Of a DNA stretch of 64,000 nt, positions 47,284-59,000 are shown one piece after another. Below the pieces are notes generated by a model that was not told the DNA's origin, did not search any database, and saw only the letters and a list, made by a program, of their open reading frames with translations. The stretch lies in the NCBI GenBank assembly GCA_038503065.1, contig JBCAMK010000008.1:372001-436000 (forward strand), in the 5' to 3' direction. Source of the stretch: Paragyromitra xinjiangensis. Lineage: Eukaryota; Ascomycota; Pezizomycetes; Pezizales; Discinaceae. A program made the position numbers and the translations under genes. Within the stretch, counting starts at the first letter, position 1, and each line of letters opens with the position of its first letter.

Positions 47284-49885
47284 TCACGTCATCAAGCGGG
47301 AAAAGGGAACTGGATCAACATACCCTGCAAAGTCCAACGCCGCCAAACTCAGCAGCGGATAATAAACCCACGGACTCGGTGCCGCCGGTGAACACGGACC
47401 AGTCAGACTCGCCGCCTTCACTAAAAATACACCTAACCTCCCCGCAATGACCCACTCTGGCCTAGTTGCATAAAAAACTATCCGCCCTTTCCATGTAAGT
47501 GGAGGTAGCACTCTGACTGTCGTAATTGGATCCATGCGAGGGCGTAGTATAATTGATGACTCGGAATCGAGGACACGATCTCGGATAGGATCAACGTTAT
47601 TTGCAGTTACAGGCTCGCCTGGCGGGAAGACTGGGCCAGCACTTAGTTTTGAGCTTCTCTTGGTTGGGTCGAGATTGCCTTTTCGGAATGCTCGCGAGGG
47701 CGGAAAGCTAGCCTTGGGGGGTTGTTTGAAGGTATCATAGTCGTACTGTAATGAGTTGGCTGGACTACCAACAGGTGTCGATGGTGGCGGCGTGTCTGCA
47801 ACTGGTGAGATTCGACGGAAACCTAATGCGCTTTGGTCATCCAAGACGACTGGTTTTTTCTGCGATCCAGAGGACCCGCGTCTCTGCCAAAAAGATATCC
47901 ATGAGTACGAGAATAGATTCCGTGTCGGAAACCAAACGGTCCTTACCAATGGCGGATCTTCTCTAATACCCACGCCAAGGCCTGACAAGATATCCTCCGC
48001 GGATGGCCTGATGGTTGGGTCTGGGCTAATGAGGGCCTTCAGAGATTGATACAACCTCTCCGGTAAGTCAGGTCTCAACCGTGTACGTTCATCCAAACCC
48101 TGGTACGCTAATATCTCCTCCCGTAGCGTATCCAAGTTCTCATTCTCTTCATTTAGTAGATCTGCTCCAGAATAAGGGAGGTTACCAAAGCACATAAAGT
48201 GCAATATCATTCCTAGTGAAAAAACATCTGACTTCGTTGTAAAGTTCGCAAACTGTCCACCAGGTGAAACTTTATAATTATACAGTTAGACCTTCCAAAA
48301 AGACAAATTAAACAGAAAAAAGGACACAAACTTCTCCGTAGTACTTCAGGGGCACAGTAAGAAATTGTTCCAGTGGCTCCTGTCGACTTCCTTTTTTCGC
48401 TCTCCATTTGAACTTCCCCAAAATCACTTACGAGAACCCGAAGTTCTTGTCCAGGGATTCCAGTGTCATTGAGAAGGCAGTTTGATGGCTTCAGGTCCCG
48501 GTGGATGAACCCATTTGAATGAAGGTGATTCAGTCCAGAGGCAATGTCTCTGAAAAACGATATGATCTGATCAAAGGCAAGTCTTCGGGGCGAATTCAAA
48601 TCTTCAGCTAAATCGGCTTGCCCTCTTGTACGGCGTCTGATCTTTTCCTTCAACTGCTCCGTGGTAGTCTTTTTGGCAGATCTTAAGACATAATTGTGGA
48701 GGTCGCCGGCATTACAGTACTACAACACCCAGCTCAACATCAAATCAAATTCATAAAGGAGGAAAAGACAGTATGTACCTGCTGAAGGATGAAAGCACAG
48801 GGAACACTTGGACCAAATGCTTTAAGCGGGAAAGGAACATTAGCCAACGTGTACCAACAAGTTTCGCAGATGACAGGTGTACAGACTTGTCAAGCGTACA
48901 TTTTCCAACCAAACATGCCGATATGATACTAAGTTCGAATGTGACAGCTGTTGAAGAAGCTGCACCTCCATAAGGACTTTCTCCAGCCACTTGTGATTAT
49001 CCCCTAAGAAACTGTTTAGCAACCCAATTTCTCATCCAACTAGCCCAATTTTGAAACATAAATTTACTGACATACCAACTGGAACACGCTTGCAGGCAAA
49101 ATTACCCAGCGACACACCGTCCAAGACGTGTTTAACGAGCAACACAACTCCTTTTCCACCTCTCCCCAGCTCCCTCTCCGTAACAAAAAATCTCTCAAAG
49201 TATTTCGGGCTGAATGCAGCTGAGCTAATCCCATGGCCTGTTGATATAGAAGCTTCGTCCTCTGTCTCTTCATCATGCTGATTAAACTCTTCTCCAACAT
49301 CTTCTACTTCAGGCCTAGGTAGTCTTCGTCTTGTTGGGCTCGTTGGTGGTCTCCTCGGTGAAGCAACACCAACTTCATTTGCTGGGGTACTGTGTTGGCG
49401 CACTCGTTTAGCAACAGCGTTACCACTCGTTTTAGAGCAAGCCCAATATACCTTGTGTCCAACATCCGGAAGTAATCACGATCAACGAAGCCCGATTCCG
49501 TCATAGAATCTGTATGTCCTAAGCTGGGGGTCGTGTGATCTGGTGAAACACCCCCGCCATTATCGGTGCCATCATGGAGAGGACGTTTACAGAATGGGCA
49601 CGCTTGAAAATCGACTGGCTCTGAGCGTGGGGCACTAGGGGACGCTTCGTGGAGAACTAATTGACAGGATTCGGGGTCATAGACAACGAGAGTCTGGCGA
49701 TGACGGCTATGGCATAGGTGTGTCAGTCAGTTTGAGAAAATCTCTGCTTGGCCATGAGAGGATGGGTGTGGCGTGAATATCGTGGAAAGAAAAAAGCAGC
49801 TGCGGAGGTATCAAAGGATGATGTCACGATATACTTACAGAACCACACTGCGCGAGTCATTAGGGCTATAAGGAACCAAAGACAT
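47284..49885 (-). CDS. IKS1: IKS1-like serine/threonine protein kinase
   Basis: Seven exons, complement of 47284-48269, 48332-48719, 48779-48819, 48887-49003, 49076-49389, 49452-49706 and 49839-49885, give 715 residues. The N-terminus (MSLVPYSPNDSRSVVLRHRQ) precedes a CPFCKRPL pair of cysteines. The kinase domain has the Gly loop ELGRGGKGVV (about residue 173), the lysine in FACKRV, HRDLKPSN (about 329), VSDFGEV and YCAPEV (about 380), then FTTKSDVFSLGMILHFMCFG. The LTTFGPSVPCAFILQQ segment, built across a 41-nt exon, is typical of IKS1-type kinases. The C-terminal tail is Pro/Ser-rich and ends in a hydrophobic stretch (YYPLLSLAALDFAGYV). All introns close the frame exactly. Yeast Iks1 is poorly characterised. 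Confidence 0.9.
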
Positions 49886-52416
49886 TGCTAGTCTAGGGAT
49901 CCAAGGTCCAGAATTGAATCGTTGGCTGCGCAAAGTCTCAGTCGGTACCGTAATCTGTCACTTTCGCTGTTGTCGTGATGTGTAGGTAGCTAGCTAGAGT
50001 GATCGCGACCTAGACATAAAGACAAAGGGCGACGACGCTCACCAGCGGTCGACTTTCTTATACCGCGCACATAAAAGCAATGTCGGCAACAAGCTGTCTC
50101 CTGTTTACTTCAGTGGCGAGAATAGTTAAGTACGCAGTCCGGTATGTAGACCGATATCTGTCGGCGATCTACTTGTACTGTACAATGGCTATTTGAGTCC
50201 TGTTGTTGTGGAAGAAATGTACGTCCCCGTCGTTGACTGTTGCGGGTGAGATGTGGCTGCCCGGCGATCATGATCGTGATGTGGTTACAGCAGCGGCGGC
50301 AACACCCCACAATCCTCTCTTCTCCTCGGCAACTACCGCGTACTCTACACTGTCAGTTCGCCGACAAACCCAGAGGTTATCCACTCCGCAGACTCCACGC
50401 TTCAGGCACAGTACCTTCTCTCCACCAGAGAAGCATAGCTATCTCAAAGTGAGTGATCATGTTACTACTTGTAGCTACATTAGTACAGCACCCGGGCTGC
50501 AGGTTTCGCCATGAATTAAAAGCAACCATTGTACATGTAGCGCTCACGGGTGCCCTGCATCGTTTCTGATACGCTTTCGATATGTGATCTTAAGCTCTCC
50601 ATACCTCCAGCCCGGATGCAAAGCAGACATGGCTTTCGAGAACGTCACTACGATACGCTACATTCTTGGCTTGGCAGGGGCCAGATCCCTTGCTTTGACT
50701 TATAATGCTGCATTGCTGCATGGTTAGTTCGGGAGCGTAATAATAAGTCGTCATCAAAAATACCAAACGAAGCTACATGTATCTAGGAACCCGTAAACAT
50801 CAATAAATCATAGACATAAACATCCAAAAAAACAGATTACAGAGACGGCCTTTGCTCGGAGCATAGCCAAACGCAACCAAGCTGCTCATCACAACGATTT
50901 TTAGGACAAAGATGAAGAGATTTTCGGAATAGTAAGTATGCGTTCATCCCTACGGTCCTTACAAGTATATTCGTAGTTAAGGTAATTAGCATGTTGGTTC
51001 AAGCATTCCCGAAGGAGTTAAAAGCTCAGGAACTAAGAGTTCGGCCAGTAAATAGTGCAGCCACTCTCCCCGGTCAAGATACCGTTTATCTGTGCTCTCC
51101 CATCAATACGAATCCTATGCGCAGTTGCAGCCGCAGGAAACATAAATGCAATGGTAAAGTTCTTATCGTCCCCACAGCTTCATCGGCAAAGCCCCTGAAG
51201 TAAGTATAGGCTCAGTCGGCGCATTTGAGATCATCTCATGAGACTGTTTTATCTTGTGGTTCTATTCCAACGGAACAACCAGCGAACGGACTCCAATCAT
51301 CAGAGGCGAGTATTGATTATGTCAAGCTTAATGATGAAGCCCCTCCTCCAGAGACGCTGCAGGAGCCTTGCTGCCAGCCAGGGATGTAACCTAGCTCCCC
51401 CACTTTGTGCGATGTGGAGAGCGGGAGGAAGTCCTTGAGGAAAGAAATATGAGCAGAGGAAAGAACGTAAGTGTACCTAAACTGCTGAATCACTGGGCGC
51501 CAAGAGGTGTTTGGCATAGAATGGTAGGCTGTGAGCAGCAAAATTTAACTTGTCACGTGCAGGGAAAACGGGTTCATACACCAGCAGAAGGAGGAGAACT
51601 TCAATACCCAAATTCTACGCTCAGGAAGTCGCAGACGGGGGGACAAACAGAAATACCGGGCCACGACGGCCGCCCCGAGTGATAATATATGATTGCTTAT
51701 TAGCACTTACTTATTGTTAGCACTTCACCTCAGATCAGAACATACATTTAGAACCCCAAAAACTATAGGAGTTGAGGCACTAATACCGTTGTCCTTACTT
51801 AACATCTATTACTACCCCTCTGCTCTCTTATCAAGACCATCACCGAATAGCACTAGAGCAACGGATTTCAGTTCATCCTTGTGTCGTGGCATTTGGACCC
51901 TTTTGCATTGACGGGTCCCTTATCCTACCGGAGACCATTCACTGGGAGAAAACTGACTGGCTCCCGCTTTCCGGGAGTTTGGGACTCGGTAATCTTGCCA
52001 GACCACTCACCTCACAACCCTTCTTCCTCATCGAGATTCCGTCCTCTCATTACTGGTGCAAAAGAGCGTGGGCCTGCTGTGATGAGTTCCGGAGGGGCGG
52101 TTCTTATCGTTCGCATTACCTTGGTCAATGGGTATCCGACACGTTTGACAAGACCCCCTCAGCCTTTAACTGTCCCAAAGACTTCTACCCGCCAAAGACA
52201 TACAATTATTTGACGTCATACTTGATAATGAAATTCTTTCCTTCTCCTGCCTTCGGAAGAGCCGCAACACAAACAAAAGGAAATATGTACGGGACCCTAT
52301 CTATAACTACAGCGAGTGATACACCATGATTGATCACCGAATCCTTTCCGATCCATCCTTTCCAACCCCGCTCCTCTCCAAAATAGAGAAGAATTACCCT
52401 TTTACTTGCAAATAAC
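49886..52416. other. Intergenic region between IKS1 and RIC8
   Basis: About 2.5 kb upstream of IKS1 and downstream of RIC8. It contains TACATGTA palindromes at 50532 and 50774. An open frame at 51886-52329 (147 codons, no ATG start) and overlapping frames lack domains. A short frame at 50991-51203 holds an RSCSRRKHKCNGK motif, discussed under findings. No gene is supported. Confidence 0.5.
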
Positions 52417-54245
52417 TCAATCTAGATCTTGAAGCCGCCCTTCCTCTAGGGCCTGTTGTACTGGATTCTTAATATCCACAACTCCCGTCTTCTTCAACCT
52501 ATATCCCCGCAACTTCGCATTAGTCCAAACACTCCTAAGCAGGCGTCGTATCGACCCAGAAAGGGGGCCATGCCTTTCAAAAAGCACAAACAGCTTCTCT
52601 GCCTCGCGTTCTTTCTCCTCTTCCGTCATATCACCTAGTGGATCCTTGACTGGTTCTTCAGAGTCTAGTGTTTGCCCTGTGATTGGGTTGATTGGCTTCT
52701 GATTACTTGAGTCTGGAGGGGTGGATGCTAAGGCAGAAGGCGAGACTTGGAGGCCCCGTGTCATAAGGAGGCCCGATGCGAATCCGTACCCAACGTTGTG
52801 CACGTATTCTTCTGGGGAGGAATTTGAGAGCTCAAAAAGGAGGGAGGAAATATGCTCCCGTGTATTAGGGGCCATGGCAGAGGCGGTGAGATTGAGGAGG
52901 CGAGAGGCGAGCGTAGTGGACTTTCCAAGGGGTTTATCGCGTTCTCTAGAGGGGCTTCAGTGTTAGTGGCCAAATGGTGTGGGTTGACGAAGAGATGGGA
53001 GAAACGTACTCTTCTGATGGTAGCAGTCTTTTCTTCATGTACCCCTTCACATGTTCTGGGGCAGCCTCCCTCATTTTCCTGAGCAGCGTCAACAACGGTG
53101 CTCCCGAGTCATCAAATTCCTGTTCTCCTTCCTCTGTTGCTAGATCTAGAATCTCAACTAGTCTCATAACATTACGATTCGAATCCTGAAACGAAAAAAC
53201 ATCACCAGCACAGCTCGCAATATCGAGTGATAATAATGCATTGATAAGAAAGGTAATTGGTGCTTGCAACGGTGGGGATGGCAGTTCCCGCCGACACAAG
53301 ATCTTGAAGATGTTAAGGATGGAAGCTGAGAAGTGCGACGCCTTGGATGGGACGAAATGCGCGATATTGAATATAAGTTTGAGAGTTTCGAAAAGCGCCA
53401 TTTCGGCCATTGGGGTTGGCGGAACATCTTCAGTTATTTGTGAGTACTGGCTTGCATGTCTAGCAATTGCCTGGGACCATTGTTAGGCTATTTATCGACT
53501 AAAAGGCGTATGGCAATTACCTGATTAACCCACTCTCCCAGCCTATGTTCCTCCAAGAGCTTCCCCAATTCCACAGTCGTCTCATAGGTGATCAAAAATA
53601 GTATCCGAGCGAGCAAGAACTCGTCATCTGGTGAATCACTCTAGAAAAACCTGTAAGCAGGACGCCCCTTTGTAGTACTCTGGAACATGCACGGCAAACG
53701 GGATCTCACCTTGAACTTCTCTGCTGCTTTCTCCGCAAATCCTAAATCCACGAAAATTTGTCTGGTTTCCTGTGCTAGTAGTAGCGCATTCGCTAGGCAT
53801 CTCAAAGCTTCCCGTGAAGTCGTTGTGTCGGAGCTGCTAAACCCGTGCTTGCAGAGAGTTTCTATGCCCTAAAGTAGATGCCGTTAGCTTCTCATTCCCA
53901 CGATAGCCAGTCCAAACAAGACCAACCTCCTTGGCGAATATCGGGTCACTCTGATTCGGATCTCGTCCATAGATCTTTAACTGCTCGAGGGTTGCAGCTC
54001 TTTCTAGGTTCCAGTCAGCATTAGCTCAATACAGTAAAGGTTACTGCTTCGTGAGGCTTACGAGATGCAGTGAGGTTTTGCTCTTCTAAGTCGGTTTTCA
54101 GGATATCGATTAAGCGTTGAACATGCTGAAGCTTGCCTAGACGAGAGTTGTCAGTATGAGCGCAGGCCTGCGTTACGCGTGGGGGAGGGAAATGTTTACT
54201 TTCGCCCAGCTTAGGTTTTGCGGAGGTAGGCAGTTGAAATGCCAT
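52417..54245 (-). CDS. ric8: RIC8/synembryn-type guanine nucleotide exchange factor
   Basis: Seven exons, complement of 52417-52945, 53010-53470, 53521-53640, 53710-53868, 53927-54003, 54062-54136 and 54200-54245, give 488 residues. RIC8 is the cytosolic exchange factor and chaperone of G-alpha subunits, found in filamentous fungi and animals. Armadillo-like repeats show as EQLKIYGRDPNQSDPIFAKE, then EALRCLANALLLAQETRQIF, then DDEFLLARILFLITYET and KASHFSASILNIFKILC. The C-terminal region has NPITGQ and MTEEEKEREAEKLFVLFERH, which fit the family. Introns are 48-78 nt. The first intron (63 nt, GTAAAC..TCTAG with TACTGAC) is in frame without stops, so a form keeping it would add 21 residues. 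No membrane segment is seen, as expected. Confidence 0.88.
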
Positions 54246-56081
54246 TACGATGATGTTCCGGAACTCGGATGTGGGGTGATATAGCGGGGCAGGCTGGTTG
54301 TCGCAGTCTGTAGAAGAATAGCTCAACAACGCAAGGGCACGAAGCAGAACTTAAAGCAATCGGGGGCGCGTCAATAGCTCGAGGTAGATATACCTCTACC
54401 GGACAGCGCGCATTAGTTAGCTGTTAGATAATTGACAAACTCGGTTCATCACGCGTGAAGTAATCACTCATGAAAAATCGAAACTTAATGTCTGGGGCGA
54501 GACGTCGAGGAGCGGACCTGCCGCTTTAGAGTTACACAGAGCCAAGGATGCAAGAGGATTCCCAGGAATCGGTGCAGATTTGTATCACCATTTAGAACCA
54601 ACATTTCCGCGATTTGAATGCATCGTGTTTTGCTTGAGTGCGCACATAGGTAGTAGAGCCTAGGCTTCAGACGATTTCCTTCTTGATGGGCAATAAGCAT
54701 GGCGCTCGCGGCTATTGACGCAATCGCGAAACCCACGTGGAATCACTCGGTTCAACGGCCCGAACGTGAATTTTGGCTTTTGGTGGAGATCTGAATATGG
54801 GCTCGATTCCAGTGCCTGAGTTTTCAACACTAATCAATAATTCCGACTTCCAATCATCACCCGTGCTATCTTCTCAACAAAAAAGATCACGACAATTTCT
54901 CAGTTTATTGTATTCGTGATATGGGTGTCGATTCCTTCGCACTTATTATCGTTCAGCATCTCTGCAGCCCCCAAGTTCCAACTGCATTGCTAGCAGGCAT
55001 AGCGCAGATTTTGCAGCGCCAAACCTGGGCGATCGTCTTCCATAGGACCTCAAATCGTGAGGCGTAATTTACTAAGCTTGTGTCCGTCTCCGCTTTGCAT
55101 CGGTTTCTAGAGGTAGTAACTACTGTTGGTGGCTTTATTCGCACTATTGCTTCTTATCTTTAAAAGCACAGTCATGTACATGTAGTAATTCATCGTATTT
55201 AAGCTACAGCCTTGCAAATGTCGACATTTTGGGGCTCTGCCTCGGAAGTAACTTCCCAGGTTCGTTTGTTCTTCGTGTTTTCTTTGGAGATTCTCCCGGA
55301 GCCTTGCGGGTAGATACGATGAAAGGTGTGATGCAAATGAAACCAGGAGTATTGTGACCAAACTAGCAATTGGCATGCGGGATATAGAAAGTACCATGCC
55401 TCAGCCCCCAACTATACCGGAATATCCGATCCGGAGGAGTGCAGCGGAGAAGGGATAGGGACGAGCAATTGGTATTGCATTTGGGGGGGGTTATAGTTGA
55501 GATCAAGTGAGAGTTGACCGGGGATTAGAAAAGCAGAGTTTTGGATAAAAAAGTAGGTACAGGCTATAAAACAGCTGCCAAGCCAGCACCAACCTTACTA
55601 AGTGCAATGTCCTAAAGCAGAATTAATTAACCCTTCGTCCTAGAGCGCGTTCCTCGAAAAACGCGTCGCGCTCTGACCCAACTTTGCCCTGGCAACCAGA
55701 CTAGCGAGCATCTGTCTGAGACTCCAAAGTCGGTCAGTCAGACAAGTTCGTTCAGGCTTCCCTTTTCCGACCGCCTGCGACTTCATCACCTGAACGATTC
55801 GTCGGCGGTACAGACGGTATCCAGAGTCATTCAGAAAGAAAGCCCATAGCTGAACAAAAAGAACAGAATTAATCGTCGTCGCTGTCTCCCTTGTAGCTCT
55901 GCATCACATTCATTGACGCATCTGTTTCGTTCCCCCCAATTCTATACTCTAACATCCATCCCTTTTCTGCTATTTCCCATTTCCCGTTTCCCTTCGCGCT
56001 CGTTTCTTCATCTTTGTTCATGCTCTTCATCCTCGGGTCGGCCCTAACGTCCCTACCCGTCTGTTCAGCTCTCGTTCCTCT
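54246..56081. other. Divergent upstream region of RIC8 and RIF1
   Basis: About 1.8 kb between divergent genes. A TACATGTA palindrome lies at 55177. Minus-strand frames at 54485-55411 are short and unsupported. Nothing else was recognised. Confidence 0.5.
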
Positions 56082-59000
56082 ATGATGGTGCATCCCGCGC
56101 CCACCAGCAGTCCCTTCTTCGCCGGAGTCCCGACCGCAAAGCGACGCTCAATCGACACCATCCCGCCACGACCACCCACGCCGCCCCGCGAATCCCCACG
56201 ATCCAAAAAGGTGCTCACGAAAGACCCGTTTCTGGCCACAGACGCCAACATCATCATAGCACCAGACGCGATCTCGATTTCGTCACGGGAAACATCCTCG
56301 CCCCCGAGCAGTTCCGCTGGTAGCAACATCGATAAGCCGAAGAAGCGTGTGCTGTGGAGTCCGTGGACAAAATATCATAAACCGGACGTGCTGCTCCCTA
56401 CCACCCCTATTCGCTCGCTAATCGACCCGAAGAGTCTGAAGGGGATTTTGAAGCCGAGTCCGGTGCCGTCGTTTAACGATAGTCCGTTTGGGAGGCCGAT
56501 TGCTGCTCATACGTTTACGAGCTTTACAAGTATGTTGGAGTCGATACTGCAGGCTCTGGCTTCCACAGAGCGAAGCAAGAAGCTGGATACGTACATCACT
56601 TTTGCGAATACTTTGAAGGCCTACGATGAAATTCCAGATATGAAGGCTATGGAGGAGAAACTCCCTATATTATGTGGATTTATCCGACGAGATCTAGATG
56701 CGAAGCTGGAGGATGGAGGAAATACAGACTCTCAACTAATCCAGCAAGCTATCAAATTCCTCGTCATCCTCGTATGGACTCCCCGCCTCGTTGAAGCTAT
56801 GGATGATGCCAACGCCACCTTCTTCCTCGAAAATGCTATCACCAAAATCGAAGATCCTACGACCCCCAAAATCATCGTCAACCATAACCTGCATCTACTA
56901 GCCCAACAGAAGTTTCCCCCACGAATTGTCACCGCTGAACGTGCGGGCCGGATCATCACTGCCCTCGAAACTCTCGATGAACGGGTTACTGGCAAGTCTA
57001 TTACGAAGGAACGGATCGATATCTACTACAAGCTCTTGTTTCAGGCCAAGGCTGTTATGCTGGCTCGTGTGAACGACTGGATGGATAATCTCTTTGGCGG
57101 ACTATTGTCTTCTGTCTCTGAGGTGCGTAACCGTGCACTCATCTGTGTGGCTGAGGTCTCGCGCGTTCTTGGACGGGAAAAAACGCTTCCGAAGACCCTT
57201 ACGAATATCTTCTCCCGCATCGTCAAAGGGAAGCGTATGTTCGACTCTATCAAGGAACGGCTGGAACAGTTCATCAAAGATGGCGAAGGCATCTTCGTTG
57301 CGCGAATGTGGGGGATTGTACTACTTCTTGTTAAGAGCATCGGCGACCACTGGGAGTTCTTTACTCCCTGGTTACGGATTATTGAGGGTTGCTTCAATGT
57401 TTCTGATAAAGATGTCAAAGTTGAAGCACAGGTTGCATGGTCAAAACTAATCTATTCTGTCAATATTGGCCCTTCAACTACCCGGAAGCTCCTCGGTCTT
57501 CTCTGTAAGCCGCTAGAGCAGTATCTTGACCCGAAAAATGGTCACTCGAACACTAAGAAGCCCCGTAAAGCAGCAATGGCGAATGTCTCAGTCCTATTGT
57601 ACTACGGTTTCCGCCCAAATGCAGCAAGTAAACAGCTCTCTGAAATTTGGGATGTTGTTGTCGTTGGCCTAGTGGAAAAGATGGCATTATCAAGTAAAGA
57701 CGAAGTCGCAGAAGGGGTCGCCATCCTTTCAGCAATGTTTGATGGTGCTACAAAACTCTGGGCTGAGACCCGGGTTCTAACCGCTCCCCCAATGGCTGCA
57801 GAGGATGTTCCTAGGCTGGATCCAAAATGGGTTCGCTCAAATGCGTCGCTTGTGCTCAGTACGCTCGAAGTAGCGCTACGCCGAGGGCCTTGGGGTGGCG
57901 AGGAGGCAAATAAAGGCGTTAAGCCAATGTGGAAGAGGTTTACAAAGACGCTCGCCGATGCAGGGAGTAAGGAAATCAAGGTGTCTGCAGAGCTAATGGA
58001 GGCGGTGGCTCATGCGTTCAACATGTTTCAACGCATCTGGGCAATTGGGCCCTCCGCTTTAGAAGGCGCAAAGGAGGTTCCAGCGCCAACGCTGCCAGTG
58101 AGCTTTATTAAGAAATTTTCATACCTCATCCTTACCACGTTAGAATCACTTGGACCATTCCCATTCACAGAGAAACAACTTGCCTACGACGACCAGAGCA
58201 AGTTCTCACCCGCCGCTACACCAACTCATAAGTACTCCTCTGGTACGAGTAGCGTGGTTCTGCATCCACCAATACTACACATGTTTCAACTGTTCCTCCG
58301 GCCGTCAGTAGAGGTGTTTGTCGATGAAGAATATTACGATTGTGTCCGCTCCATCATCTGGCGCTGTGTCATGTCACAGGACTCTCGGCGGAAGAAGCTC
58401 GGGCTGCTGGCTGCATGCGCTAATCTACTGCCACATAAAGATGCTCGCGAGCTCGACCGTGGGATGTGGCAGATCCTTGGGCAGCTGACACGGAAATCTC
58501 TTCCGACTCCATCTCGGGAGAAAGCACTACTCAACTCTAACTCAGTAGTTACGGAGTTCCGCGACGTCGTGAAGATCCTTGAATGGGGATGCCGGTACGA
58601 GCTGCCTGGATGGGGAAGGCTATTCGACGAGTTCTGTACAGTTGTACAGAGCGAGCAAGGGGAGGCTGGTGTGGCAGCGGTAGTGATCGAACCGTTAGCG
58701 GAGGTGCTACGACATCAGAATTTGGAGAAGGAGAAGTGAGTTGCCCGGTTTGAGAGGGTGTTTGGAGTTCTTACTGATTGATGGTTAGTACGGCGAGCAT
58801 GAGGAAAGGGGTGATACTGATCGAGAAAGCGAGTTATCCCAAGGGTAAGGCGACAGCTGATAATTTTCTGAGGACGCCCTTCGGAGCTGCTGGGCGGAGG
58901 GTCTCAGGTCAAGAGTGTGTACTTTTTTGTTTTGCTCAAGTAGAAAAGAGACCGTTTGCTGATTTGTGCGATAGTTCTTATGAGAAACTGTACGACTTGA

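Noticed and set aside
51881..52329. 110- and 147-codon plus-strand frames
   Set aside because: The longer one has no ATG start, the two overlap in different frames, and neither resembles a known protein.
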